Source: Saprospiraceae bacterium
GTDB taxonomy: Bacteria > Bacteroidota > Bacteroidia > Chitinophagales > Saprospiraceae
DNA length: 64,000 nt
Direction: 5' to 3'
NCBI GenBank assembly: GCA_021604865.1
Contig: BQJU01000011.1
Location: 62,001-126,000, forward strand
The notes below the pieces were generated by a model. The model had not been told where the DNA came from. It saw nothing but the letters and a program-made list of their open reading frames with translations, and searched no databases. The position numbers and the translations under genes were made by a program. How positions within the stretch are numbered: the stretch's first letter is position 1; each line of letters starts with the position of its first letter. Positions 18,957-27,432 of this stretch are shown here, piece after piece.

Positions 18957-19556
18957 ATGCTTGACGAAGGATATATAAAATTTCAGCCGGTTTGGACCCC
19001 AGCAGAACCATTGAACTGGAACATTCTCAATGAGCTTGATCATTGGCGCACAGTGCTTTATCAACATCAGCTTATAGGTGCTTATGATAATGGTATTGGA
19101 TTTGGGAATATCAGTCAACGGTGGAATGCCGGTCATCAATTTATCATTAGTGGATCAGCAACTGGGAATATTGCGAAGTTGAATAGTCAGCACTACAGCC
19201 TTGTGGAACGGGTGGAGGTGGATCAAAACACCTTATATTGTAGCGGACCGATTCTGGCATCTTCCGAATCGATGAGCCATGCTGTCATTTATCAGGAATG
19301 TCCATGGGTCAATGCGGTAATACATGTACATCATCTGGAATACTGGAAAACGTTGTTACACCAGATACCCACTACTCCCGAACAAGCAACCTATGGCACA
19401 CCAGATATGGCTTATGCCATTATTGATCTATTGCAAAATGATGATTTAATTAAAAAAAAGTTATTTGTCATGGCTGGTCATGAAGAAGGGATATTTGCAT
19501 TTGGCGAAAGCCTGGAAACAGCAGCAAGCAGCCTACTTAATCTACCAACCTATTAG
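18957..19556 (+). CDS. Class II aldolase/adducin-family protein (MtnB-like candidate)
   Basis: 199 residues. Class II aldolase features: GFGNISQR (the loop that binds the phosphate), the ASSESMSHAVIY segment with the catalytic Glu, VIHVHH (two of the three zinc-ligand His) and a late GHEEGIFAFG that supplies the third His. The family includes MtnB (methylthioribulose-1-P dehydratase) and methylthioribulose-1-P aldolase. Its place right after mtnA supports a role in methylthioribulose-1-P use, but no mtnC/mtnD are in the window, so the exact reaction is inferred. Confidence 0.7.
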   Translation: MLDEGYIKFQPVWTPAEPLNWNILNELDHWRTVLYQHQLIGAYDNGIGFGNISQRWNAGHQFIISGSATGNIAKLNSQHYSLVERVEVDQNTLYCSGPILASSESMSHAVIYQECPWVNAVIHVHHLEYWKTLLHQIPTTPEQATYGTPDMAYAIIDLLQNDDLIKKKLFVMAGHEEGIFAFGESLETAASSLLNLPTY

Positions 19557-19807
19557 TCAAAATGCTAGGTTCACCGACTCATTTATCTAATATTATTCTT
19601 TTCTCTATTTAATTATTGATGGAATTGTTACCTTTAGAAGCCTATGTTGTAGGCTCAAACAAAGCACAAAACAGGGGTAATCTCTTAGGTATCAACTATT
19701 GAGGAAAACTTTCAAAACTACAAAAACTATAACAATCAATGTGCTAATTGCTCTGGTCGGAAGAAATGTTTAAAGCTTTCAGCCAGCATTAAACTTACAA
19801 CAAAACT

Positions 19808-20002
19808 ATGCGCAACAAATTGGTCTATATTATCCTTGTGGTAGTATGGATTGGTTATTTTGTTTGGGAAATAGCCAATAAGCTTTTAAATAAATCCGTT
19901 AAGACGGATGATATTAGAATGGATGTAATTCTAATTCCGAGCCTCCTATTACTCATAACTGCCTTCCTTATCTATCAACTCTCCAAGGATAAGGATCAAT
20001 GA
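19808..20002 (+). CDS. Small two-helix membrane protein
   Basis: 64 residues with two transmembrane helices (LVYIILVVVWIGYFVWEIA and VILIPSLLLLITAFLIYQL) and a short charged link. The gene ends three bases before the penicillin-binding protein gene, so the two are probably co-transcribed. No family recognised. The spacing and coding-like sequence support a real gene. Confidence 0.55.
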   Translation: MRNKLVYIILVVVWIGYFVWEIANKLLNKSVKTDDIRMDVILIPSLLLLITAFLIYQLSKDKDQ

Positions 20003-20005
20003 TGA

Positions 20006-22462
20006 ATGCATTATATGAAGCAAAAGTTTCAAGCTTTCGGACAATGGTTAATCACCTTATTCCGCCCTTATTACGCCAAATTTAACCAACGTTGGGAGGC
20101 TTTCGCCAAACGGAAGCCACGACTCGCTCGTTGGACGAAAAGAATTGGTTTCACCTTTTTGGCATTCCTATTCCTATTTCAGTTATTTATATTCGCCATT
20201 TCCCTCACTACGCCATCCAAAAGAGAACTGAGCCAATTACAAACAAAAGCTGCTTCAGATCTCTATTCAGCTGATGGCGTTTTGCTGGGTCGATATTATA
20301 CCCAATACCGCATCATGGTTCCGTATGACAGCATTCCCGCTGAGGTATTACAGGCACTGGTAGCTACCGAAGATGAACGCTACTTTCAACATAATGGCAT
20401 TGATTACCGATCCTGGGGGCGGGTATTGTACCGCACCATTATCAAAGGTGACCGCTCTGGTGGTGGTGGTAGTACCATTTCTCAGCAGCTAGCTAAAAAT
20501 CTCCTGACACGAAGCGACTATCTATTATTCTCCCTACTCATCAATAAGGTACGCGAAATCATTACGGCCCGTCGGCTTGAAAAAGCATACAACAAGGAGG
20601 AATTGCTCGCGCTGTATCTGAATACGGTTCCGTTTCCTGATAACATGTTTGGCATTGACGTAGCAGCACAGCGTTTTTTCAGCAAACCAGCCTCACAATT
20701 GAATTTAGAGGAAGGAGCCGTATTGATTGGCACGTTAAGAGGTACCACCTATTACAATCCAATGCGTTATCCGGAGCGGGCTACACTGAGGCGTAATGTA
20801 GTCATTCAGCAGATGGAAAAAAATGACTACCTCAGTCAACAAACCGGTGACTCCCTTCAAGCCTTGCCGTTGGAGTTGCACTACGATCCCGAATTCAAAA
20901 ATGAAGGCATTGCCCCCTACTTCAGGGAGTTTGTACGCCGTGAAGTCGATCGGGTATTGGAGGGCAAAACCAAAGAAAATGGGGAACCCTATGATTTGTA
21001 TAATGACGGGCTAAAGGTCTATACCACCTTACACGCTGGCTTGCAACGACAAGCGGAAGAGTCCGTCAGAAAACACCTGACTGAGGTGCAGCATACTTTT
21101 GACAAACACTGGGATGGATTTACTGCTCCCTGGCACGATGTGACAACTATTGAGTTTGCGATGAAAAACTCCCTGTTATACCAACACCTGAAAGCGGAGC
21201 AATTATCAGAGGAAGCCATTCAGCAAAAATTTGAAGAAAAAGATACCGTCACCATCTTCACCTGGGATGGCCCCAAGGACGTGGTGATGAGCCCCTTGGA
21301 TGTTATCAAACATCACCTGGGATTACTACAGGTTGGTTTTATGGCCATGGAACCCAATACCGGTTTTATCCGCGCCTGGGTGGGTGGCGTCGACTACGAT
21401 TTTTTTCAGTATGATCACGTGCGTTCGCGGCGGCAGTCGGGTTCGGTATTCAAACCAGTCGTTTATACTCAGGCTTTGCGCAGTGGCATTGATCCCTGTG
21501 AGCAATTTCAAAATAAGTTGCTGGTATATCATGAATACGCCAAGGGTGACTGGTGGATCAAAGACCCACGCAAAGACGATCCGGAGCCCCATTTCAAACC
21601 CGATGGTACCGACCTCGATGACTGGATCCCTCAAAATGCCGATGGTAAATACGGTGGTTCGTATTCCATGATGGGGGCACTCACCAATTCTGTCAATGTG
21701 GTCACTGTAGATTTGATTATGCGCACCGGTGTACAACCGGTAATAGATCTGGCACGAGCTATGGGGATTACCGGCGACATCCCCCCCGAGCCTTCCATTG
21801 CTTTGGGAGCTGCTGAAATGTCGCTTTACGAACTCATTCAACCCTTCGCCATTCTAGCCAATAACGGACAAAAGGTAGCACCAACAGCGATCAATCGCAT
21901 TGAAACCAGTGATGGCACAATATTGGTTGATTTTCGGCAGCAGGATTCGGTACAAATCGTGGTGCCGGACCGGGCTAGAATTGTCACTCACATGTTGGAA
22001 TCTGTTGCTACTATGGGTACTGCGAGTCGCCTGCGCTGGAAATACGGATTGTACAATCAACCTATTGCGGGTAAGACGGGAACCTCCCAAAATCATGCGG
22101 ATGGCTGGTTTATTGGTTATACCCCAAAATTGGTAGCCGGTGTTTGGGTAGGTGGCGATTCTCCGTTGGTGCGTTTCCGCAATTTCGAAAATGGACAAGG
22201 TGCCAATACGGCTCTACCTATCTGGGCCTATTTTATGAAGGAGGTATTGAAAAAGCCGGAATTTGAAGCATGGCAAGGGGGCAGTTTTCCCAAATTAACC
22301 CCTGAAGAGTCTCGTCAACTGGCCTGCCCAATGCGCATCAAATCTCCAGAGGAAATCTTTCAGGATTCCATCTTGCAGGATAGCTTGCAGCGGATGGAAT
22401 TATTGGATAGTTTGAGGACGGAATTTGTGCGGGATTCTTTGGAGCAGGGAGGGGAGGGATAA
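20006..22462 (+). CDS. Class A penicillin-binding protein 1A (bifunctional transglycosylase/transpeptidase)
   Basis: 818 residues. A basic cytoplasmic N-terminus, one transmembrane helix (~48-66), a GT51 glycosyltransferase domain with ATEDERYF (catalytic Glu122) and GGGGSTISQQLAKNL (~152-165), and a transpeptidase domain with SVFK (Ser480 nucleophile, Lys483), an SVN motif and KTGTS. It polymerises and cross-links peptidoglycan at the outer face of the inner membrane. A start at 20006 or at the in-frame ATG at 20015 fits equally well. The C-terminal ~30 residues are a low-complexity charged tail. Confidence 0.93.
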   Translation: MHYMKQKFQAFGQWLITLFRPYYAKFNQRWEAFAKRKPRLARWTKRIGFTFLAFLFLFQLFIFAISLTTPSKRELSQLQTKAASDLYSADGVLLGRYYTQYRIMVPYDSIPAEVLQALVATEDERYFQHNGIDYRSWGRVLYRTIIKGDRSGGGGSTISQQLAKNLLTRSDYLLFSLLINKVREIITARRLEKAYNKEELLALYLNTVPFPDNMFGIDVAAQRFFSKPASQLNLEEGAVLIGTLRGTTYYNPMRYPERATLRRNVVIQQMEKNDYLSQQTGDSLQALPLELHYDPEFKNEGIAPYFREFVRREVDRVLEGKTKENGEPYDLYNDGLKVYTTLHAGLQRQAEESVRKHLTEVQHTFDKHWDGFTAPWHDVTTIEFAMKNSLLYQHLKAEQLSEEAIQQKFEEKDTVTIFTWDGPKDVVMSPLDVIKHHLGLLQVGFMAMEPNTGFIRAWVGGVDYDFFQYDHVRSRRQSGSVFKPVVYTQALRSGIDPCEQFQNKLLVYHEYAKGDWWIKDPRKDDPEPHFKPDGTDLDDWIPQNADGKYGGSYSMMGALTNSVNVVTVDLIMRTGVQPVIDLARAMGITGDIPPEPSIALGAAEMSLYELIQPFAILANNGQKVAPTAINRIETSDGTILVDFRQQDSVQIVVPDRARIVTHMLESVATMGTASRLRWKYGLYNQPIAGKTGTSQNHADGWFIGYTPKLVAGVWVGGDSPLVRFRNFENGQGANTALPIWAYFMKEVLKKPEFEAWQGGSFPKLTPEESRQLACPMRIKSPEEIFQDSILQDSLQRMELLDSLRTEFVRDSLEQGGEG

Positions 22463-22501
22463 GGAGATATAGAGAGTATGCGAACTCCGAATTCTCAGGG
22501 A

Positions 22502-22597
22502 AGTGTCTAGTAAAGTGTGTCTACCTCAGCATCTTCAATTCCTAACTAATTGTATAAAGCATTGGAATTCAATGAATTCCCCTGCGAAACAACTCCA
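22502..22597. repeat. Dispersed repeat, copy 1 (TAAAGTGTGTCTACCTCAG type) with a GCGAAACAACTC half copy
   Basis: Bases 22502-22578 (AGTGTCTAGTAAAGTGTGTC... to ...TTCAATGAATT) match 26935-27021 closely over ~77 bases with a small insertion in the second copy. It is directly followed by CCCCTGCGAAACAACTCC (22579-22596), a half copy of the arm found at 50468-50486. Both are intergenic, downstream of the penicillin-binding protein gene. Confidence 0.65.
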
Positions 22598-22600
22598 ATG

Positions 22601-22624
22601 AAAAAGCCGCCCCGAAGGACGGCT
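22601..22624 (-). terminator. Rho-independent terminator of the MopE-type lipoprotein gene
   Basis: On the minus strand AGCCGTCC-TTCG-GGGCGGCT followed by TTTT: an 8-bp stem with a UUCG tetraloop, 28 bases after the stop of the gene ending at 22652. Confidence 0.85.
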
Positions 22625-22651
22625 CCCTGAATTTATCACAATTAGAATTGA

Positions 22652-23497
22652 TTATTCATCAACTGTTGCCTGCTTAAAAGCAGATGCACCTTTGGTAGGG
22701 CTAGTAAATGCGCCACATTCCGGTCGTTGTACTATCGCCTGGACGGCCCTTAACAATGCTTCACAATTGCTGGCCGTCTGGAGATCGATGTTGGTAAAAG
22801 ATCCGTCGAAGCTAACACAGAAGGGATTATTTGGGTTGATTTCCACACCCCAGTTATACGGTTGCTCAAAAAAGCCTATGGAATAGGCAAAACAAGCTTC
22901 ATCAAACCAACCATCTGACGTTGAGGCACTTTGGAGGGCTTCCTCATAGGTAAAGCAGGGGCATTCAAAGCAGCCTTCATCCTCTCCGTCACAATCCTGA
23001 TCAATGCCATCGCCGCAGATCTCGGGAGCGCCGGGGTAGATGGTGTTGTCATTGTCATTACAATCTACGTTACAAGCAAAGCCATCGCTGTCAGCATCAA
23101 CCGGATTTGTCTCGCAGATAATGTCATTGACCGCCGCAGTCAACTCTGCCAGACAATCAGGACTTAATAAGCCGTAATTCCCCAAAGCCTGTAGATAGGT
23201 AAGCAAATTCTCCAGTTTTTGAAGGGCTTGATTGGTTCGTCCACGGTTCAAACTGTTCTTAACACTCTTTAACCGGCCAATAATACTCGATGCCGGGCCT
23301 TGACCCATCTCGCCGTTGGCAACTTTTTCGTTGATGCGCGCAATGAGGTCATCGATCATGTCAATGGCCGTGGCTGCATCGCGAAAATCAATGGTCTCTG
23401 TGGTTTGGTTGAGGTCATTTTCTACCATCTCTGGTGCTTCTTTTTGACAAGAGACCAGGAGGAGTAGCCCTAATAGGGGCAAGAATAAATTTTTCAT
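22652..23497 (-). CDS. Lipoprotein with MopE-type metal-binding motif
   Basis: 281 residues. Lipoprotein signal MKNLFLPLLGLLLLVSC with Cys17; then a helical part (~30-120) and a Cys/Asp-rich MopE-type motif near 128-173 (DADSDGFACNVDCNDNDN followed by IYPGAPEICGDGIDQDCDG), which in relatives binds calcium or other metals and is frequent in secreted Bacteroidota and myxobacterial proteins. The C-terminal domain contains four or more Cys and is unrecognised. It stands alone with its own terminator. Function unknown; the envelope location is well supported. Confidence 0.7.
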   Translation of the reverse strand: MKNLFLPLLGLLLLVSCQKEAPEMVENDLNQTTETIDFRDAATAIDMIDDLIARINEKVANGEMGQGPASSIIGRLKSVKNSLNRGRTNQALQKLENLLTYLQALGNYGLLSPDCLAELTAAVNDIICETNPVDADSDGFACNVDCNDNDNTIYPGAPEICGDGIDQDCDGEDEGCFECPCFTYEEALQSASTSDGWFDEACFAYSIGFFEQPYNWGVEINPNNPFCVSFDGSFTNIDLQTASNCEALLRAVQAIVQRPECGAFTSPTKGASAFKQATVDE

Positions 23498-23915
23498 TTG
23501 TTGAGTTTTAAGTATATAGAGTTAATAAATACAAAGCACATCGTTTTGCACTACTGGCAAAACGGAGCGTATTTAATAGAGCTGTAGCACATGGGAGGAG
23601 GTCGATGGAAAAAATAAGAAATTTCAACCTCGTTATAGCCCATACGAAGCAGTCCTAATATAAATATGAAGAGTTTGGAAATGCGGAACACCCAATAAAA
23701 TAGGAGTGTTGTGTAGAAAGGAAGATTTTCTTAAAAGGAAAGACAGTTTAAGTCTTTGTATGGTACGCAATATAGCAATTTTTTCAAAAAAACCAGCCTG
23801 TCTGTATTTTTTAGATAGAAATTTCTAAAACTTGCGTCTGTAAGCTCTTTTTCTCACTGCTATCTATCCTCTAAAACCAGTCCCTTGTCTCCACCCAAAT
23901 TCCTACCTTTGTCCC
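23498..23915. other. Divergent intergenic region between the MopE-type lipoprotein and mnmE
   Basis: 418 bases without a gene. Contains a short hairpin (CGTTTTGC at 23542-23549 with GCAAAACG at 23557-23564) just upstream of the lipoprotein gene and the mnmE promoter at its right end. The rest is AT-rich with no recognisable structure. Confidence 0.45.
23904..23911 (+). promoter_or_regulatory. -7 promoter element of mnmE, apparently leaderless
   Basis: A perfect TACCTTTG at 23904-23911, then four bases, then ATG at 23916, the same arrangement as at the tetR-type gene (2855-2867). The -33 element is weak (TTG at 23885-23887, spacing short). Confidence 0.5.
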
Positions 23916-25316
23916 ATGATGCACTACTCTACACATGATCTGAACGATACCATCGTCGCTTTGGCTACGCCGACAGGTGTTGGCGCCATTGGTGTGATCC
24001 GTTTGTCTGGCAAACAGGCAATTGAGATTGCTGACCAGGTTTTTCCAGCTAAAAAACTGAGCGAACAGCCCACGCATACCCTGCATTTTGGCACCATCCG
24101 CGATAGCGAAAACCGCATTATTGATGAGGTTGTGGTTTCCTTGTTTAAAGGGCCAAAATCTTATACCGGGGAGGATGTGGTAGAAGTCTCCTGTCATGGT
24201 TCCAACTACATTATTCAGCAACTCATTCAGCTCTTCATCGACCGGGGTGCGCGGCTGGCTCAACCCGGAGAATACACCCTGCGTGCCTTTCTCAATGGCC
24301 GCATGGACCTCAGCCAGGCCGAAGCGGTAGCCGACCTGATTGCCTCCTCTTCCGAAGCCGCTCATGACCTGGCCTTGCGGCAAATGCGAGGTGGTTTTAG
24401 TGACGAAATCCAGCAGCTACGCCAGCAACTGCTCGACTTTGCCAGCCTGATCGAATTGGAGCTCGACTTTAGCGAAGAAGACGTCGAATTTGCCAACCGC
24501 GAGGAACTGCACAAATTGGTGGTTAAAATCAAAACCCTGCTGCGCTCCCTCCTACAGTCCTTTCAGCTAGGCAATGCCATCAAACAAGGTGTCAACACGG
24601 TCATCGCCGGTCGGCCTAATGCGGGCAAAAGCACCCTGCTCAACGCCCTGCTCAACGAAGAACGCGCCATCGTCAGCGACATCGCCGGTACCACCCGCGA
24701 TACCATCGAAGAGACCCTCAACATCGAAGGCATCCAATTCCGTATCATCGACACCGCTGGCATCCGCGAAGCGCAAGACCAGATCGAAGCCATCGGCGTA
24801 GAAAAGACCATGGAAAAGATTGAACAAAGCAGCATCCTGGTCTACGTCTTCGATGCCGCCAACACCCCGCCCGCCGACGTGCGTACCGACCTGGCCAACC
24901 TCTACCGCCCCGGCCTGCACCTGCTGGTTGTCGCCAACAAAATGGACCGCAACCCCTACGCCAAAGCCAAGGATTTCCTCGACCCCACCACCGCCGACCA
25001 ACATACCTGGGTACCCGTCAGCGCCCTCAACCGCATGAATATCGGCTACCTCAAAGAACTGCTCTACCAATCGGTGGTTGACGAAAAAGTGAAGCTGGAT
25101 AGTACGATTGTGAGCAATGCCCGCCATTATGCGGCCCTGCAGCAGGCATACGAGAGCTTGGATACGGTACAAAAAGGATTGGATAGCGGCATCACTTCTG
25201 ACTTTATTGCGATGGATATTCGGCGGGGGTTGGCGTATCTTGGTGAGATTACGGGGGAAGTGAGTACGGATGATTTGTTGGGGAATATATTTGGGCGGTT
25301 TTGTATTGGAAAGTGA
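23916..25316 (+). CDS. mnmE: tRNA uridine-5-carboxymethylaminomethyl modification GTPase
   Basis: 466 residues. N-terminal formyl-THF-binding domain (DTIVALATPTGVGAIGVIRLSG), helical domain, an inserted Ras-like G domain (GRPNAGKSTLLNALL near 230, AGTTRDT, DTAGIRE, NKMD) and the invariant C-terminus FCIGK, whose Cys is needed for activity. With MnmG it modifies the wobble U34 of certain tRNAs. Between about 24450 and 25060 codons are markedly C-ending and GC-rich, then return to AT-richer use, so this segment may have a separate history. ATG 23916 or the next ATG could be the start. Confidence 0.95.
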   Translation: MMHYSTHDLNDTIVALATPTGVGAIGVIRLSGKQAIEIADQVFPAKKLSEQPTHTLHFGTIRDSENRIIDEVVVSLFKGPKSYTGEDVVEVSCHGSNYIIQQLIQLFIDRGARLAQPGEYTLRAFLNGRMDLSQAEAVADLIASSSEAAHDLALRQMRGGFSDEIQQLRQQLLDFASLIELELDFSEEDVEFANREELHKLVVKIKTLLRSLLQSFQLGNAIKQGVNTVIAGRPNAGKSTLLNALLNEERAIVSDIAGTTRDTIEETLNIEGIQFRIIDTAGIREAQDQIEAIGVEKTMEKIEQSSILVYVFDAANTPPADVRTDLANLYRPGLHLLVVANKMDRNPYAKAKDFLDPTTADQHTWVPVSALNRMNIGYLKELLYQSVVDEKVKLDSTIVSNARHYAALQQAYESLDTVQKGLDSGITSDFIAMDIRRGLAYLGEITGEVSTDDLLGNIFGRFCIGK

Positions 25317-25331
25317 ACCCGCAAGTCCCAA

Positions 25332-25387
25332 GTATTAAATATCGTTAATACATACCTTGTTTTTATTTCTAAAATTCATTATATTTG
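25332..25387 (+). promoter_or_regulatory. Promoter and putative operator of the abiE pair
   Basis: A perfect inverted repeat GTATTAA-N6-TTAATAC (25332-25351) lies just upstream of a -33 TTG (25357-25359) and a perfect -7 box TATATTTG (25380-25387). AbiEi antitoxins are known to bind inverted repeats in their own promoters, so this is the likely autoregulatory site. Confidence 0.55.
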
Positions 25388-25404
25388 CTGAATAAAAGAA
25401 ATAA

Positions 25405-26037
25405 ATGACTTTCCTGGATTTTCAGCAAACTTTTGCTCAACTACCGGTTATTTCTGTCATCGAGATTGAAAAAGCCTTTCCCGGTTTCGACCGTAATGCG
25501 TTGACTCGCTGGCAGAAAAAAGGGTATTTGCAAAAGATTCGAAGAGGTTTTTATCGACTGACCAACTGGCCATTGAAAGGAGATTCCGACTTTTTTTTCA
25601 TTGCAAATCGGATATATTCACCCTCCTATGTCTCACTACAATCCGCTCTTAGATGGTATGATTTCATTCCGGAAGGAGTTTTTATGGTCACTTCTATATC
25701 AACCCTTAAAACGATTCAATTCTCCACTCCCATGGGATCTTTTTCTTACCGGAGCATAAAGCCGAATCTTTTTTGGGGTTATCAATTGGAGCAGTATGGC
25801 GATTTTCGGATAAAAATGGCAGACCCGGCAAAAGCCCTCCTTGATTTACTTTATCTCCACCCTCAACTGGATTCTCCTGATCATTTTTATGAACTGCGAC
25901 TGAATATGTTTGAACTTCAGGAGAAACTGAACCTGCACGATTTTGAACGTTACCTGGATCATTTTGCCTCTCCGGCACTGCGCTCCAGAGCGGATTCCTT
26001 CATTCAATTTATTGAAACCCATGCTTCCACTATCTGA
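25405..26037 (+). CDS. abiEi: AbiEi-family antitoxin (type IV toxin-antitoxin)
   Basis: 210 residues. The N-terminal ~55 residues form a winged-helix domain (IEKAFPGFDRNALTRWQKKGYLQKIRRGFYRLT), followed by the AbiEi body with SPSYVSLQSALRWYDFIPE and DPAKALLDLLYL, the usual motifs. AbiEi represses the operon and counteracts the AbiEii nucleotidyltransferase without a stable complex in characterised systems. It overlaps the toxin gene by 17 bases, indicating co-translation. The pair is a phage-resistance/stability module. Confidence 0.85.
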   Translation: MTFLDFQQTFAQLPVISVIEIEKAFPGFDRNALTRWQKKGYLQKIRRGFYRLTNWPLKGDSDFFFIANRIYSPSYVSLQSALRWYDFIPEGVFMVTSISTLKTIQFSTPMGSFSYRSIKPNLFWGYQLEQYGDFRIKMADPAKALLDLLYLHPQLDSPDHFYELRLNMFELQEKLNLHDFERYLDHFASPALRSRADSFIQFIETHASTI

Positions 26038-26803
26038 AATCCAGTCTTATTATCCTGTTCACTTGCATCATCGTGGAGAATTCTTACTTCGGGAATACTT
26101 GCAGTATAAGATCCTCGAGCTATTATTTGAGAGTGATTATGCGTTAAAGTTTTCCTTTCTGGGGGGTACTTGCCTTCGAATTGTCCATAACAACAACCGG
26201 TTCTCAGAAGACCTGGATTTCGACAATTTCGACCTAACTAGCAAAGACTTTGAAGCAGTATCTTTATTGCTAAAAAAGGGATTGGAGAAGCAGGGCTTCC
26301 AGATAGAAATGCGGAATGTATTAGCAGGTGCTTACCATTGTTATATTCGCTTCCCCGGACTGCTCTATGAATCTGGCCTTAGTGGACATCGAGAGGCCAA
26401 AATTCGCATCAATCTCGACACAGAACCCCAGGGGTTTCCCTTTGAACCGGAGTCCTTTTTTCTGAATCGCTTTGATGTTTTCACCAGTATTCGGTCCACT
26501 CCCATCGACATTTTGCTAAGCCAGAAAATCGTGACAATGACACAAAGGCGCCGACCCAAAGGACGGGACTTTTTCGATGCTGTTTTCTTATTCCCCAAAA
26601 CGGCACCTAATTACAGCTTTCTAGATCATAAGCTACAAATTTCCAATCCAAAAGCCTTAAAAACCTACCTTCTGGAGATCAGCCAACAATTCGATTTCAA
26701 GGAACTGGCTAAAGATGTTCAACCTTTTCTATTCGAACCCAGGGATATTAAAAGAGTGGAATTATTTCCGGAATATATCAAAACCCTCACCTTTGAATCT
26801 TAG
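26021..26803 (+). CDS. abiEii: AbiEii-family nucleotidyltransferase toxin
   Basis: 260 residues. The start at 26021 is chosen because the protein then begins just before the conserved HRGEFLLREYLQYKILE segment; the longer frame runs inside abiEi. The nucleotidyltransferase signature is FLGGTCLRI (48-50 GGT) and FSEDLDFD with Asp64 and Asp66 as metal ligands; a later RRPKGRDFFDAVFL segment is also typical. Family members transfer nucleotides to tRNA or otherwise block growth. Complete and with intact catalytic residues. Confidence 0.88.
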   Translation: MLPLSEIQSYYPVHLHHRGEFLLREYLQYKILELLFESDYALKFSFLGGTCLRIVHNNNRFSEDLDFDNFDLTSKDFEAVSLLLKKGLEKQGFQIEMRNVLAGAYHCYIRFPGLLYESGLSGHREAKIRINLDTEPQGFPFEPESFFLNRFDVFTSIRSTPIDILLSQKIVTMTQRRRPKGRDFFDAVFLFPKTAPNYSFLDHKLQISNPKALKTYLLEISQQFDFKELAKDVQPFLFEPRDIKRVELFPEYIKTLTFES

Positions 26804-26934
26804 GGATCAGCGCAAATGGTATCTGATACCAAAAGCAGCACTCCACTTTTCCGGTATCCGATACCTGTGCACATCGAAAATGCCTAAGTCAAAGTGAATG
26901 TAGCTGTTCGGACCCATCTTTGGCAAGAAGTAGG

Positions 26935-27021
26935 AGTGTCCGGCAAAGTGTGTCTACCTCAGAATCTTCAAGGCCCAATTAGGCCCAACTAAGTGTATAA
27001 AGAATTGGATTTCAATAAATT
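26935..27021. repeat. Dispersed repeat, copy 2 (TAAAGTGTGTCTACCTCAG type)
   Basis: AGTGTCCGGCAAAGTGTGTC... to ...TTCAATAAATT, matching copy 1 at 22502-22578. The second copy has a short internal duplication (GGCCCAATTAGGCCCAACTAA). It is followed by a CG-rich stretch and an A8 run near 27060. Intergenic, 130 bases after abiEii. Confidence 0.6.
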
Positions 27022-27142
27022 ACTTCGCGAAACTCCGCGCCCTCTGCGCCTCAGCGGTGAAAAAAAAACACTTTCTTGTACAATCCCCAAGAAGTCCTGA
27101 CAAGATGCCCAAAAAAAGCTAAAAAACTGTGCACGTTTTTAC

Positions 27143-27177
27143 TACATGCACAAAATTTAAAGTATTTTGTGCATGTA
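27143..27177. promoter_or_regulatory. Perfect 14-bp inverted repeat upstream of a small open frame
   Basis: TACATGCACAAAAT (27143-27156), a 7-base loop and ATTTTGTGCATGTA (27164-27177). A further GTGCAC lies just upstream (27129-27134). No T-run follows. It could be an operator that has lost its gene, as only a 51-codon frame follows. Confidence 0.45.
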
Positions 27178-27188
27178 ACAAGACGAAT

Positions 27189-27344
27189 ATGAGTAAACAA
27201 TTATCCAATCTTAAGCCACTTCCACTCCAAGCAAGCTCTAAGAAAAATGCTATTCTCAAGAAAGAGGATGCCTTCTATCCACAAAACAGATCCAATTCTT
27301 GCGGAATGTTTGCTTTTGCAACAAAAATTGCGTTTTTTTCGTAA
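27189..27344 (+). pseudogene. Short open frame, possibly a gene remnant
   Basis: 51 codons starting MSKQLSNLKPLPLQASSKKNA, 12 bases after a perfect palindrome. The first ~25 residues look coding, the end does not. No family recognised. It may be the 5' remnant of a gene controlled by the palindrome and deleted when the hsd operon or a repeat arrived. The surrounding 26804-27432 region holds nothing else that I recognise. Confidence 0.25.
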
Positions 27345-27432
27345 ATGAATTAAAGACTCATTCCCTTTTTAATTAATTTAAGGCGCGAATAATTAAAGGA
27401 ATTTACCGAAAGCAAAAAACGAATTGACATAC

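Noticed and set aside
24563-25331. Long minus-strand frame of 254 codons in mnmE
   Set aside because: It is the shadow of the C-ending codon stretch of mnmE and has a Gly/Val-rich, unnatural composition.
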